Notes: generated by a model from the sequence alone, not told the origin. DNA of 5,791 nt from Anaerolineae bacterium (GCA_020848855.1 JADLHH010000602.1:1-5791), one strand, 5' to 3'; numbered from the stretch's first letter, positions 1 through 5,791 are shown. Translations and numbers: made by a program.

Positions 1-1
1 G

Positions 2-916
2 CTGTTCCCGGAAATCGTCGGCAAGCTGGCGGTGGACGCGGTCGTGCATTTGTGGAGCGAGGGGAATATTGACGGCGAGATCATCACGCCGTATGCCCTG
101 CTCACCCAAGCCAACCTGCACCAGTATTACCGCGAGACCGAAGCAGGCTGGGAACTTGAGCCGTCGCGCATGGTGACGATGCCGGACTGGGCACAGCAGC
201 TCCCGCCGGGATATGACGACAAAGAGATCGCATTCGTGATCCTGCACCAGACCCACGAGTGGTATCAGAACGTCGCGCGGGCGATGCAGCAGCGGGCGGC
301 GGACTTCGGCATTACCGTCACCGTCAAGAACCTGCAGGACGACCTGGAAATCGAAATCAAGGAACTGCGGCGGCTGATTGGCAAGCTGGCGGCGTCGCAG
401 GTGCAGGACGGCGACACCATCATCCTCGATACCGGCTCGACCACCAACTACATGGCGCAGTTTCTGCGCCAGCGCAGCGACCTGACCATCATCACCAATT
501 CGCACGACATCTTCAACCGGCTGCACGCGGCTCCGGGCATCACGCTGCTGCTCACGGGCGGGCAGTACGACCCGAAAACGCGGTCGTTCGTCGGGCGGGG
601 AGCGCACCTCATGCTGCGCGACATGCGCGTCGACAAAGCCTTCATCGTCGCGGGCGGCGTATCGGCAGAATTTGGCATTTCGTCGGTTGCCCTGCAGGAA
701 GCCGAGGTTCGCCGGGTCATGATCGACGCCGCGCGGGAAATCATCGTGCTCGCCGACCACACCGTGCTGCAAAGCGAATCGAACTACCGCGTGACGGCGC
801 TCGATAACGTCGACACGGTGATCACCGACGCGGGGATTCGCGCATCGCAGAGCCTGGAACTATCACAGCTTGGGATCAAGGTGATTGTGGCAGGGCGCGT
901 GACCAACCAGGAATAA
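2..916 (+). CDS. Sugar-binding-domain / DeoR-type sensor fusion regulator (5' end missing)
   Basis: Likely cytoplasmic transcriptional regulator sensing a phosphorylated sugar. The frame is open to the window edge; the GTG at 32 is internal, since the ten codons before it continue a conserved domain, so the true start lies upstream. Numbering from that GTG: residues 1-35 (plus the ten before) resemble the C-terminal end of a periplasmic-binding-protein-like sugar domain, ending in the typical I-TPY-L-T--N stretch. Residues 64-110 resemble the first beta-alpha-beta unit of such a domain (EIAFV, then NVARAMQQRAADFGI). Residues about 110-266 are a complete DeoR C-terminal domain (ISOCOT fold): GDTIILDTGSTT at 127-138, TNS at 155-157, GG at 176-177, VGRGA at 187-191, DKAFI at 201-205, the EAEVRR helix from 223, LAD at 240-242 and DTVITD at 261-266. 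No helix-turn-helix is visible; a normal DeoR has it directly before the sensor, so here it would have to lie upstream. The gene stops 66 bp before the SDR, in the same direction, suggesting a cluster regulator. The DeoR call is secure; the remainder is less so. Confidence 0.82.
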   Translation: MFPEIVGKLAVDAVVHLWSEGNIDGEIITPYALLTQANLHQYYRETEAGWELEPSRMVTMPDWAQQLPPGYDDKEIAFVILHQTHEWYQNVARAMQQRAADFGITVTVKNLQDDLEIEIKELRRLIGKLAASQVQDGDTIILDTGSTTNYMAQFLRQRSDLTIITNSHDIFNRLHAAPGITLLLTGGQYDPKTRSFVGRGAHLMLRDMRVDKAFIVAGGVSAEFGISSVALQEAEVRRVMIDAAREIIVLADHTVLQSESNYRVTALDNVDTVITDAGIRASQSLELSQLGIKVIVAGRVTNQE

Positions 917-970
917 GCGAGCGCACCCGGCTATTTGCCCGCAGTCAGCTACTGGAACAGTCTGTCAGCG

Positions 971-975
971 AGGAG
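971..975 (+). promoter_or_regulatory. Ribosome binding site of the SDR gene
   Basis: AGGAG lies seven bases before the ATG at 983. It decides the start: the in-frame TTG at 935 would add 16 residues unlike any SDR N-terminus and has no good Shine-Dalgarno sequence, while the ATG gives the usual short lead into the first Rossmann strand. Confidence 0.75.
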
Positions 976-982
976 TTCAGAC

Positions 983-1744
983 ATGCGGCTGAAAGACCGC
1001 GTTGCCGTCGTCACCGGAGCCGGAGCAGGGATCGGCAGAGCTATCGCAACGCTGTTCGCGTGCGAGGGAGCGGCGGTGACGCTGTTGGAGATTAACCCCA
1101 CCGACCTCAGCGAAACGACCCGCCTGATCGAGGCGGACGGCGGGCGCTGCCTGCCGTTTCAGGGAGATGTTGCGGTGGCGGCGGACGTGAGCCAGGCGGT
1201 GGACATGACGGCTGAGAAATGGGGCGGCATCGACATTCTGGTCGCCAACGCGGGGGTCGCCATCGGTGGCTCGGTCGTCGAGATGACCGAAGAAGCGTGG
1301 AACCGCGTGCTGAACATTAACCTGGGCGGCGTGTACCGCCTCAGTCACTTCGGCATCCCCCACCTGATTCAGCGCGGCGGCGGCTCGATCATCAACCTCA
1401 CCTCGACGCAGGCGCTGCGCGGCTACGCCGGCTGGTCGGGGTACGCCGCCACAAAAGGCGCGATCCTCGCGCTGTCGCGGCAGATCGCATCCGAGTACGC
1501 CGCGAACCGGATTCGCTGCAACAGCATCGCACCGGGCGCGGTCGATACGCCGATGAACGCCGGGGTGTTCGCCGCCGCGCCCGACCCGGACGCGGAACGC
1601 GCGCTTTGGGCGCAGCGCACGCCGCTGCGGCGGCTGGGCATGGCGGAAGACATCGCCCGCGCGGCGCTGTACCTCGCGTCGGACGAATCCGACTGGGTGA
1701 CCGGAACCTGCATGGTCGTCGACGGGGGGCAACTCGCCGGGTAA
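983..1744 (+). CDS. Classical SDR family NAD(P)-dependent oxidoreductase
   Basis: A 253-residue soluble oxidoreductase, the normal length for the classical short-chain dehydrogenase/reductase family (FabG, glucose dehydrogenase and sugar/polyol dehydrogenase relatives). The cofactor motif TGAGAGIG is at residues 11-18. E36 sits at the end of the second beta strand, which in this family usually favours NAD over NADP. Next come GDV at 61-63 and NAG at 89-91. The catalytic tetrad is intact: N113, S141, Y154 and K158 (YAATK). The PG motif is at 184-185, and the C-terminus has the usual VDGGQLAG ending. The start is ATG 983 with a good ribosome binding site. It sits between the regulator (66 bp upstream) and the transporter (68 bp downstream), all codirectional, which suggests oxidation of the imported sugar, its lactone precursor or a polyol. 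The exact substrate cannot be deduced, since SDR specificity is not readable from these motifs. An automatic 3-oxoacyl-ACP reductase (FabG) label would be possible, but the context argues against fatty acid synthesis. Confidence 0.93.
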   Translation: MRLKDRVAVVTGAGAGIGRAIATLFACEGAAVTLLEINPTDLSETTRLIEADGGRCLPFQGDVAVAADVSQAVDMTAEKWGGIDILVANAGVAIGGSVVEMTEEAWNRVLNINLGGVYRLSHFGIPHLIQRGGGSIINLTSTQALRGYAGWSGYAATKGAILALSRQIASEYAANRIRCNSIAPGAVDTPMNAGVFAAAPDPDAERALWAQRTPLRRLGMAEDIARAALYLASDESDWVTGTCMVVDGGQLAG

Positions 1745-1795
1745 CCCTGAAATAGGCTCGACACCTGTCAAAGAGTGCATTTCGAACAGTTTTTT

Positions 1796-1803
1796 GGAGA
1801 AGG
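1796..1803 (+). promoter_or_regulatory. Ribosome binding site supporting a TTG start
   Basis: GGAGAAGG ends nine bases before the TTG at 1813. The next in-frame Met is residue 42, inside the first membrane segment, so the TTG is the only start that gives a full permease. Confidence 0.7.
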
Positions 1804-1812
1804 TTAATCGTT

Positions 1813-2775
1813 TTGGCTGAACAGAGTCTTTCGAACTCGCTGGCTGCCACTGCCCGCAAACGGAACGCCCGCCGTCAGGCGCTGCGCGAAAATCTGCTCG
1901 CCTACCTGTTCGTCGCACCGGCGATTCTGGCGATCATGCTGGTGCTGTTCTACCCCTTCATCAACCTGTTCATCACCAGCTTTTACAGCCGCCCCACGTT
2001 CACACGCCCATCGGAATTCATCGGACTGAAGAACTATCTCGAAGTGCTGACCGACCCGATCTTCCCGACAGCGGTGCGCAACACGTTCATCTGGACGTTC
2101 GGGGTGACGATCGGGCAGGTGCTGGTCGGCATGTACTTCGCGCTGATCCTGCACCAGCGCTTTCCGGGGCGATGGATCGCGCGGGTGGCGGTGATCGTCC
2201 CGTGGGTGCTGCCGGGGATCGTGGTCGCGGTGACGTGGCGGTTTATGTACAGCCAGGATTTCGGGCTGATCAACCTGGTGCTGCGGTCGGTCGGCTTGGG
2301 GCAACTGGCACACGCCTGGCTGGGCGATTCGCAGACCGCGATGATCGCCGTGATTCTGGTGGGCGTGTGGAAGGGGTTCGGCTTCTACACGCTGATGTTC
2401 CTCGCCGGGATGCAGACAATCCCGGTCGAACTGTACGAGGCGGCGAAAATCGACGGGGCGAACGGACGCCAGCAGCTTCTCGGCATCACCCTGCCGCTGC
2501 TGCGCCCAATCATGATCACGTCAACGGTACTCGGCTTGATCTGGACGAGCAACTACTTCGACGCGATCTTCGTGATGACGGGCGGCGGACCGGCGCGTTC
2601 GACCGAAACGCTGCCGATGTTCATCTACAACACGGGGTTCAGCTTCTACCGTATCGAAGAAGCGATGGCGGGATCGAATATCCTGCTGGTGATCGTGCTC
2701 ATCCTGCTGGGCTTCTACATGCTGGTCATGCGCCGCATCAACCAGTCCTCGCAGCGCGCACAGGAGGTCGATTGA
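1813..2775 (+). CDS. CUT1 sugar ABC transporter permease, MalF/UgpA-like
   Basis: A 320-residue integral membrane subunit of a carbohydrate importer (COG1175-type). A basic cytoplasmic N-terminus (residues 15-26, many Arg/Lys) is followed by six hydrophobic segments at about 29-57, 90-113, 123-146, 174-198, 231-256 and 288-308. The cytoplasmic EAA loop, which docks on the ATPase, is clear: EAAKIDGANG at 209-218 and I-LP at 225-228. Other family marks are the VAPA stretch in segment 1, VPWVLPG at 129-135, TGGGP at 256-260 and YN-GF at 272-276. Length fits the short UgpA/LacF-type proteins; the large periplasmic loop of enterobacterial MalF is absent. It starts at TTG and ends one base before the next permease, so the two are almost certainly translated together as a heterodimer. 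The transported sugar cannot be inferred from the permease alone. Confidence 0.94.
   Translation: MAEQSLSNSLAATARKRNARRQALRENLLAYLFVAPAILAIMLVLFYPFINLFITSFYSRPTFTRPSEFIGLKNYLEVLTDPIFPTAVRNTFIWTFGVTIGQVLVGMYFALILHQRFPGRWIARVAVIVPWVLPGIVVAVTWRFMYSQDFGLINLVLRSVGLGQLAHAWLGDSQTAMIAVILVGVWKGFGFYTLMFLAGMQTIPVELYEAAKIDGANGRQQLLGITLPLLRPIMITSTVLGLIWTSNYFDAIFVMTGGGPARSTETLPMFIYNTGFSFYRIEEAMAGSNILLVIVLILLGFYMLVMRRINQSSQRAQEVD
2762..2767 (+). promoter_or_regulatory. Ribosome binding site of the second permease gene
   Basis: A full-consensus AGGAGG lies inside the last codons of the first permease gene, nine bases before ATG 2777. Together with the one-base gap it indicates coupled translation of the two permeases. 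Confidence 0.85.
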
Positions 2776-2776
2776 G

Positions 2777-3643
2777 ATGGCGGCAATCGCTGTTCGGCGT
2801 CCAAGCACGCTTCAGGAGTGGCTGTATCGCAACCGGGATCGCGCGCTGGCGGTCGTGGCGTTCGTGTCGGTGTTCATCATCATCATGCCAGCGCTGTGGC
2901 TGATCCTGACTTCGTTCAAGGCGAACGAGAATATCTTCGTCTTCCCGCCGCAGGTGATCCCAAACCCGTTCACCTTCCAGAACTATATCGACGTGATTCA
3001 GCAGGGGAATTTCCCGCGCTATCTGTTCAACAGCGTGGTAGTGACGAGCATCTCGACGCTGATCTGCATGGTGTTCAGCGCGCTTGCCGCCTACGCGCTC
3101 ACGTTCTTCCGGTTCGTCGGGCGGCGGGTGGTGCTGACGCTGGTGGTCGGCACGCAGTTCTTCCCGTCGGCGATTCTGCTGCTGCCGCTGTTCCGCATGT
3201 GGGCGGACATGGGCATGTTCAATACGTATTTCTCGCTGATAGCGACTTACACCGCGTCGTCGCTGTCGCTGTGTACCTGGCTGCTGGTCGGCTTTTACCG
3301 GGCGATCCCCGAAGAAGTGATCGATGCCGCCACGATTGACGGGTGCGGCAGGCTGGGGCTGCTGTGGCGGATCGTCCTGCCGCTGGCGATACCGGGCATC
3401 ATGGCGGGCGGCGCGTTTGTGTTCATCGGCGTGTGGCAGGAGTTCCTGCTGGCGGTCACGCTCATCAGCGATCCGAACATGCTGACCGTGATGGTCGGGC
3501 TGTTCAAGTTCATCGGCGAGCATCACATCGCCTGGAACCTGCTGATCGCTGCTTCGGTCGTGGTATCCATCCCCACCATCATCATTTTCGGTCTGGTGCA
3601 GCGCTACATCGTCGATGGTGTGATGTCGGGCGCGCTCAAGTAG
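2777..3643 (+). CDS. CUT1 sugar ABC transporter permease, MalG/UgpE-like
   Basis: A 288-residue second membrane subunit (COG0395-type) that pairs with the preceding permease. Hydrophobic segments are at about 23-47, 84-110, 118-138, 150-175, 206-229 and 255-276. The first is followed by the usual SFK (46-48) and FPP (56-58) before a periplasmic loop. NS at 85-86 opens segment 2, as in relatives. The EAA loop is present in a variant form, DAATIDGCG at 183-191 with I-LP at 199-202, after the typical YRAIPEE (174-180). The C-terminus QRYIV-G---GALK (275-288) is the standard MalG-type ending. The start is ATG 2777 with AGGAGG upstream and leaves one base after the upstream stop. An 82-base gap separates it from the binding-protein gene. 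No ATPase gene is seen beside it. Confidence 0.95.
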   Translation: MAAIAVRRPSTLQEWLYRNRDRALAVVAFVSVFIIIMPALWLILTSFKANENIFVFPPQVIPNPFTFQNYIDVIQQGNFPRYLFNSVVVTSISTLICMVFSALAAYALTFFRFVGRRVVLTLVVGTQFFPSAILLLPLFRMWADMGMFNTYFSLIATYTASSLSLCTWLLVGFYRAIPEEVIDAATIDGCGRLGLLWRIVLPLAIPGIMAGGAFVFIGVWQEFLLAVTLISDPNMLTVMVGLFKFIGEHHIAWNLLIAASVVVSIPTIIIFGLVQRYIVDGVMSGALK

Positions 3644-3716
3644 AGAGGAGGCGGGCGAAAAACCGAGCGGAACCGCTGTTACAAGAGTTGTTTTGTCGCA
3701 ATAGTGGAGAAATGGC

Positions 3717-3721
3717 AGGAG
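3717..3721 (+). promoter_or_regulatory. Ribosome binding site choosing between two adjacent ATG codons
   Basis: AGGAG lies four bases before ATG 3726 and seven bases before ATG 3729. The seven-base spacing is nearer the usual optimum, so the second ATG is preferred; the difference is one N-terminal Met and does not affect the signal peptide call. Confidence 0.6.
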
Positions 3722-3728
3722 AAAGATG

Positions 3729-5012
3729 ATGAAAAAACTGTACCTGTTACTCGTACTCGTGCTGGCGCTGGCAGCGGTGCTGCCGACGGCGGTTCTCGCC
3801 CAGGACTCGATCACCATCAGCATCCTCGGAACAGACGGCTGGTTCAGCGAAGAAGTCGATCAGGTGGGCGGCGGCAGTTCGGCGGGCTACACCATGATGC
3901 AGGAGTACATGGCGGAACACCCGAACATCACGTTCGACGTGCGCGGCGTCCCCTTCGGCGAACTCGACAGCACGCAGCTTGCGGCGATGGAAGCGCGGCA
4001 GGGTCCCGATATCATGATCGTCAATTCGGTGACGGTCGGCTCGTTCATCGACCGAGGCTATCTCGTCCCCATGAATCCGCTGATCGAAGCGAACGGGCTG
4101 GATACGAGTATCTTCTTCCCCGGCATGTTCAGTTCGGCAGTGTTCAACGATCTGGTCTTCGGGCTGCCCATCGACACCGGCACGCGCCTGCTGTACTACA
4201 ACAAGCAACTGTTCGCCGACGCCGGGCTTGAGCCGCCGACCACGTGGGACGAAGTGCTGCCGCTGGCAGAACAGCTCACCGACACGGAAAAAGGCATCTA
4301 CGGCTTCGTGGCGACATCCGGCGAGCGCTGGCTGTGGCTGTACGAACACGCCGGCATGTACGCGCTGGCGAACGGCTACCGCTTCGTGAATGATGCCGGC
4401 ACGGAATGCGTGATGAATCAGGGTGACACCGTGCAGGCAATCCAGTACTGGGTCGACCTGTTCAACGCGGGCGTGCTGTCGCAGGACGTTCTGCTGACCG
4501 GAACCGGCGCGGAACGCGAGCAGTCGTTCGGCAACAACCTGGCAGCGATGTACCTCGGCGGCTTCTGGTCAGCCGACACGCTGGCGAGCGACTACGGCAT
4601 GGTCTACCCGGACGACTACGGCATCGTCGTGCTGCAAGGCGCGGGTGGTATCGGCAGCTCGACTGGCGGCTGGATTTTCACCGTCACCCGCGACTCGCAG
4701 CACCCGCAGGAAGCGCTCGACTTCATCGCCTGGATTCTGGGCGACCCGGAGCGGCTGTCGCAGTTCACGGGGCTGATGCCGGCAACGGCAGGCGCGTCCG
4801 AACTGGTGCTGCAGGATGATTTCTATACGCCGTTCAAGGAACTGCTGGAAAGCCCGAACACGCGCCACCCGATCCCGCTGAACCCCGGTCTGCCGGAGCA
4901 GGCGGAAGTGCTGCGTAACGTGACGCAGTCTGCGATCCTCGGCGAGATGACGGCGCAGGAAGCGGCGGACTCGTTCTGCCAGCAGATCGAAGGCACGCTG
5001 TTCCAGCCGTAA
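3729..5012 (+). CDS. Extracellular sugar-binding protein of a CUT1 ABC transporter (family 1)
   Basis: A 427-residue secreted solute-binding protein (COG1653/UgpB-like) that captures the sugar and delivers it to the two permeases encoded just upstream. Residues 1-24 form a Sec signal peptide (KK, a Leu/Val/Ala core, then AVLA), with likely cleavage before Q25; there is no Cys at the site, so it is not a lipoprotein. The family signature is strong: GLPIDTGTRLLYYNK at 145-159, followed by the LFADAGLEPPTTWDEV block with W173-D174-E175, GGFW at 277-280, GGW at 313-315, and the C-terminal lobe helix EALDFIAWILGDPE (328-341). Length is normal for the family. The only two Cys (227 and 417) could form a disulfide. 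ATG 3726 is an alternative start. The gene comes last in the transporter set, after an 82-base gap, and a strong stem-loop begins one base after its stop. The ligand is unknown; many aromatic residues (for example W203, Y206, W280) fit carbohydrate stacking. Confidence 0.94.
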   Translation: MKKLYLLLVLVLALAAVLPTAVLAQDSITISILGTDGWFSEEVDQVGGGSSAGYTMMQEYMAEHPNITFDVRGVPFGELDSTQLAAMEARQGPDIMIVNSVTVGSFIDRGYLVPMNPLIEANGLDTSIFFPGMFSSAVFNDLVFGLPIDTGTRLLYYNKQLFADAGLEPPTTWDEVLPLAEQLTDTEKGIYGFVATSGERWLWLYEHAGMYALANGYRFVNDAGTECVMNQGDTVQAIQYWVDLFNAGVLSQDVLLTGTGAEREQSFGNNLAAMYLGGFWSADTLASDYGMVYPDDYGIVVLQGAGGIGSSTGGWIFTVTRDSQHPQEALDFIAWILGDPERLSQFTGLMPATAGASELVLQDDFYTPFKELLESPNTRHPIPLNPGLPEQAEVLRNVTQSAILGEMTAQEAADSFCQQIEGTLFQP

Positions 5013-5064
5013 TACGTTCGGCTGAGACGGCAGTGCGGCTGCCGCCTCAGCCAGCGGGAACGTA
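5013..5064 (+). other. Long stem-loop directly after the binding-protein stop codon
   Basis: Three nested inverted repeats build one stem of 20 base pairs: 5013-5019 (TACGTTC) with 5058-5064; 5020-5026 (GGCTGAG) with 5046-5052; and 5028-5033 (CGGCAG) with 5039-5044. There is one A-C mismatch (5027/5045), a five-base bulge at 5053-5057 and a five-base loop at 5034-5038. No run of T follows, so it is not a textbook intrinsic terminator. More likely roles are protection of the transporter mRNA 3' end, partial termination, or a processing site. Confidence 0.7.
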
Positions 5065-5065
5065 A

Positions 5066-5101
5066 TGTCCCTCGACGTTCTCTTGAGGATGCCGAGGGAC
5101 A
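5066..5101 (+). other. Second intercistronic hairpin
   Basis: TGTCCCTCG (5066-5074) pairs perfectly with CGAGGGACA (5093-5101): nine base pairs around an 18-base loop. It follows the first stem by one base. No T-run follows, so terminator function is not supported. Its loop contains ACGTTC (5075-5080), which can pair with the 3' arm of the preceding stem. The rest of the gap, 5102-5184, has no convincing promoter; a GGTGAGG at 5164-5170 is the only Shine-Dalgarno-like stretch before the next gene. Confidence 0.6.
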
Positions 5102-5184
5102 GCTACTTCACCCGGAACGGAATTTTAGCGGCAAAGACTGTTTGATCCAATCCTTGAGCCAGCGGTGAGGAAAACGACATCACC

Positions 5185-5791
5185 ATGACAATCCTGTATG
5201 GAAGGCAGTGGAGTCGGGACGAACTTCAGCGGCATGTCCCCGACCTGAGCCAGCTTGCGTCGGTACGCCGCTCCACGCTGCGCGAAGGGCGCGCGGAAGG
5301 CATCGACACGGTGGACGTAACGACCGGGAGCGGCTTTCAGTTCACGGTACTGCCGGGGCGCGGGCTGGATATCTCGCACGCCAGCTATCGCGGCATCCCG
5401 TTGTGCTGGCGCGCGTTCCCCGGCGAAGTCGCCGCGCCGTACTACGAGCCGCAGGGGTTGGGCTGGCAGCGCAGCGCTTTCGGGGGATTGATGAGCACAG
5501 GTGGGCTGTCCGCGATGGGCGCGCCATCGGTCGATCATGATGAGGAACTGGGGATTCACGGTCGCGCGAGCAATCTTCCGGCGAGCAGCGTGTGGGCGGA
5601 CGCGGCATGGGACGGCGAGCGCTACCGGCTGTGGGTGCGCGGCAACGTAGCGGAATCGATGGCGCTGGGCACGAATCTGGTGATGACGCGCGAAATCTCG
5701 ACCGAGATGGGCGCATCGCACCTGACGATCCGCGACCGGGTCGAGAACCGCACCTTCGCCCGCGTCGAGCACATGATGCTGTACCACTTCA
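5185..5791 (+). CDS. DUF4432 / aldose-1-epimerase-like family protein (3' end missing)
   Basis: The first 202 residues of a probable cytoplasmic sugar-handling protein of the DUF4432 group, whose fold resembles galactose mutarotase. The frame reads through to the window end with no stop. Features matching the family as I recall it: LYG near the N-terminus (4-6), a DLSQLA-VRR block at 20-29, EG---VDV-TGSG at 38-50, F-VLPGRGLDIS at 53-64, a W76 stretch, FGGL at 99-102 with TGGL after it, GIHGR at 123-127, the IRDRVEN strand at 182-188 and LYHF at 199-202. By analogy with mutarotases, H125 and H201 are candidate active-site residues; a further acidic residue would be expected beyond the window. 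ATG 5185 is the first possible start after an in-frame TGA at 5155. The ribosome binding site is weak (GGTGAGG ends 14 bases upstream). Its position suggests it acts on the sugar imported by the transporter. The biochemical activity is inferred, not established. Confidence 0.85.
   Translation, partial: MTILYGRQWSRDELQRHVPDLSQLASVRRSTLREGRAEGIDTVDVTTGSGFQFTVLPGRGLDISHASYRGIPLCWRAFPGEVAAPYYEPQGLGWQRSAFGGLMSTGGLSAMGAPSVDHDEELGIHGRASNLPASSVWADAAWDGERYRLWVRGNVAESMALGTNLVMTREISTEMGASHLTIRDRVENRTFARVEHMMLYHF

Noticed and set aside
32..34. GTG as start of the regulator
   Set aside because: The frame is open to the window edge and the ten upstream codons continue the conserved C-terminal part of a sugar-binding domain.
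935..937. TTG as an upstream start for the SDR
   Set aside because: It would add 16 non-conserved residues; ATG 983 has AGGAG at ideal spacing and gives the standard SDR N-terminus.
960..982. GTCTG/CAGAC hairpin enclosing the SDR ribosome binding site
   Set aside because: Only five base pairs around a 13-base loop; too weak to argue for translational control.
1766..1771. TTGACA on the minus strand as a divergent -35 box
   Set aside because: No -10-like hexamer lies at 16-18 bases and no minus-strand gene follows.
977..1918. Long open frame on the minus strand opposite the SDR gene
   Set aside because: Arg/Ala/Gly-rich composition with no domain, covering a complete SDR with all catalytic motifs; a shadow frame.
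2738..3823. Long open frame on the minus strand opposite the second permease
   Set aside because: It would encode a Gln/His/Asp/Arg-rich low-complexity protein with no recognisable domain, antisense to a clearly conserved permease; a typical artefact of GC-rich codon use.
5125..5787. Minus-strand open frame opposite the DUF4432 gene
   Set aside because: The plus-strand frame matches a known family throughout; the antisense product is Arg/His/Pro-rich and unrecognisable.
1..5791. CRISPR arrays, tRNA/rRNA genes, insertion sequences, long tandem or terminal repeats
   Set aside because: Looked for through the whole window; none was seen, and composition is uniform with no sign of a mobile-element boundary.

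Overview
The window is GC-rich with strong G/C preference at third codon positions. It carries one tightly packed, all-plus-strand gene cluster for uptake and handling of a carbohydrate. The style of the genes suggests a Chloroflexota (Anaerolineae-like) bacterium: a CUT1-type sugar importer, a regulator that mixes a sugar-binding-protein-like part with a DeoR sensor, and a DUF4432 protein. This placement rests on recalled family patterns, not on a marker gene.

Layout: (1) 2-916, the 3' part of a regulator-like protein. Its visible region runs from the tail of a periplasmic-binding-protein-like sugar domain, through a segment resembling the start of another such domain, into a full DeoR-type C-terminal phosphosugar sensor. 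(2) 983-1744, a complete classical SDR dehydrogenase with an intact catalytic tetrad. (3) 1813-2775 and 2777-3643, two CUT1 permeases (MalF/UgpA-like and MalG/UgpE-like), one base apart. (4) 3729-5012, a family 1 extracellular sugar-binding protein with a cleavable, non-lipoprotein signal peptide. (5) 5013-5184, an untranslated gap holding a 20-bp stem-loop directly after the stop codon and a second hairpin, which can also be redrawn as a pseudoknot. (6) 5185-5791, the N-terminal two thirds or so of a DUF4432 (aldose-1-epimerase-like) protein that runs off the window.

Inferred working model: the binding protein and the two permeases import a sugar or sugar derivative, powered by an ATPase not encoded here. 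The DUF4432 protein may interconvert or sense sugar anomers, the SDR may oxidise a sugar or polyol intermediate, and the DeoR-type protein may regulate the cluster in response to a (phospho)sugar. The substrate cannot be read from the sequence.

The two points most worth a second look are the composite architecture of the regulator and the RNA-structure-rich gap after the binding-protein gene. The rest is a recognisable sugar-transport operon with some unusual details: the binding-protein gene comes last, it has no lipobox, and no ATPase gene is present.
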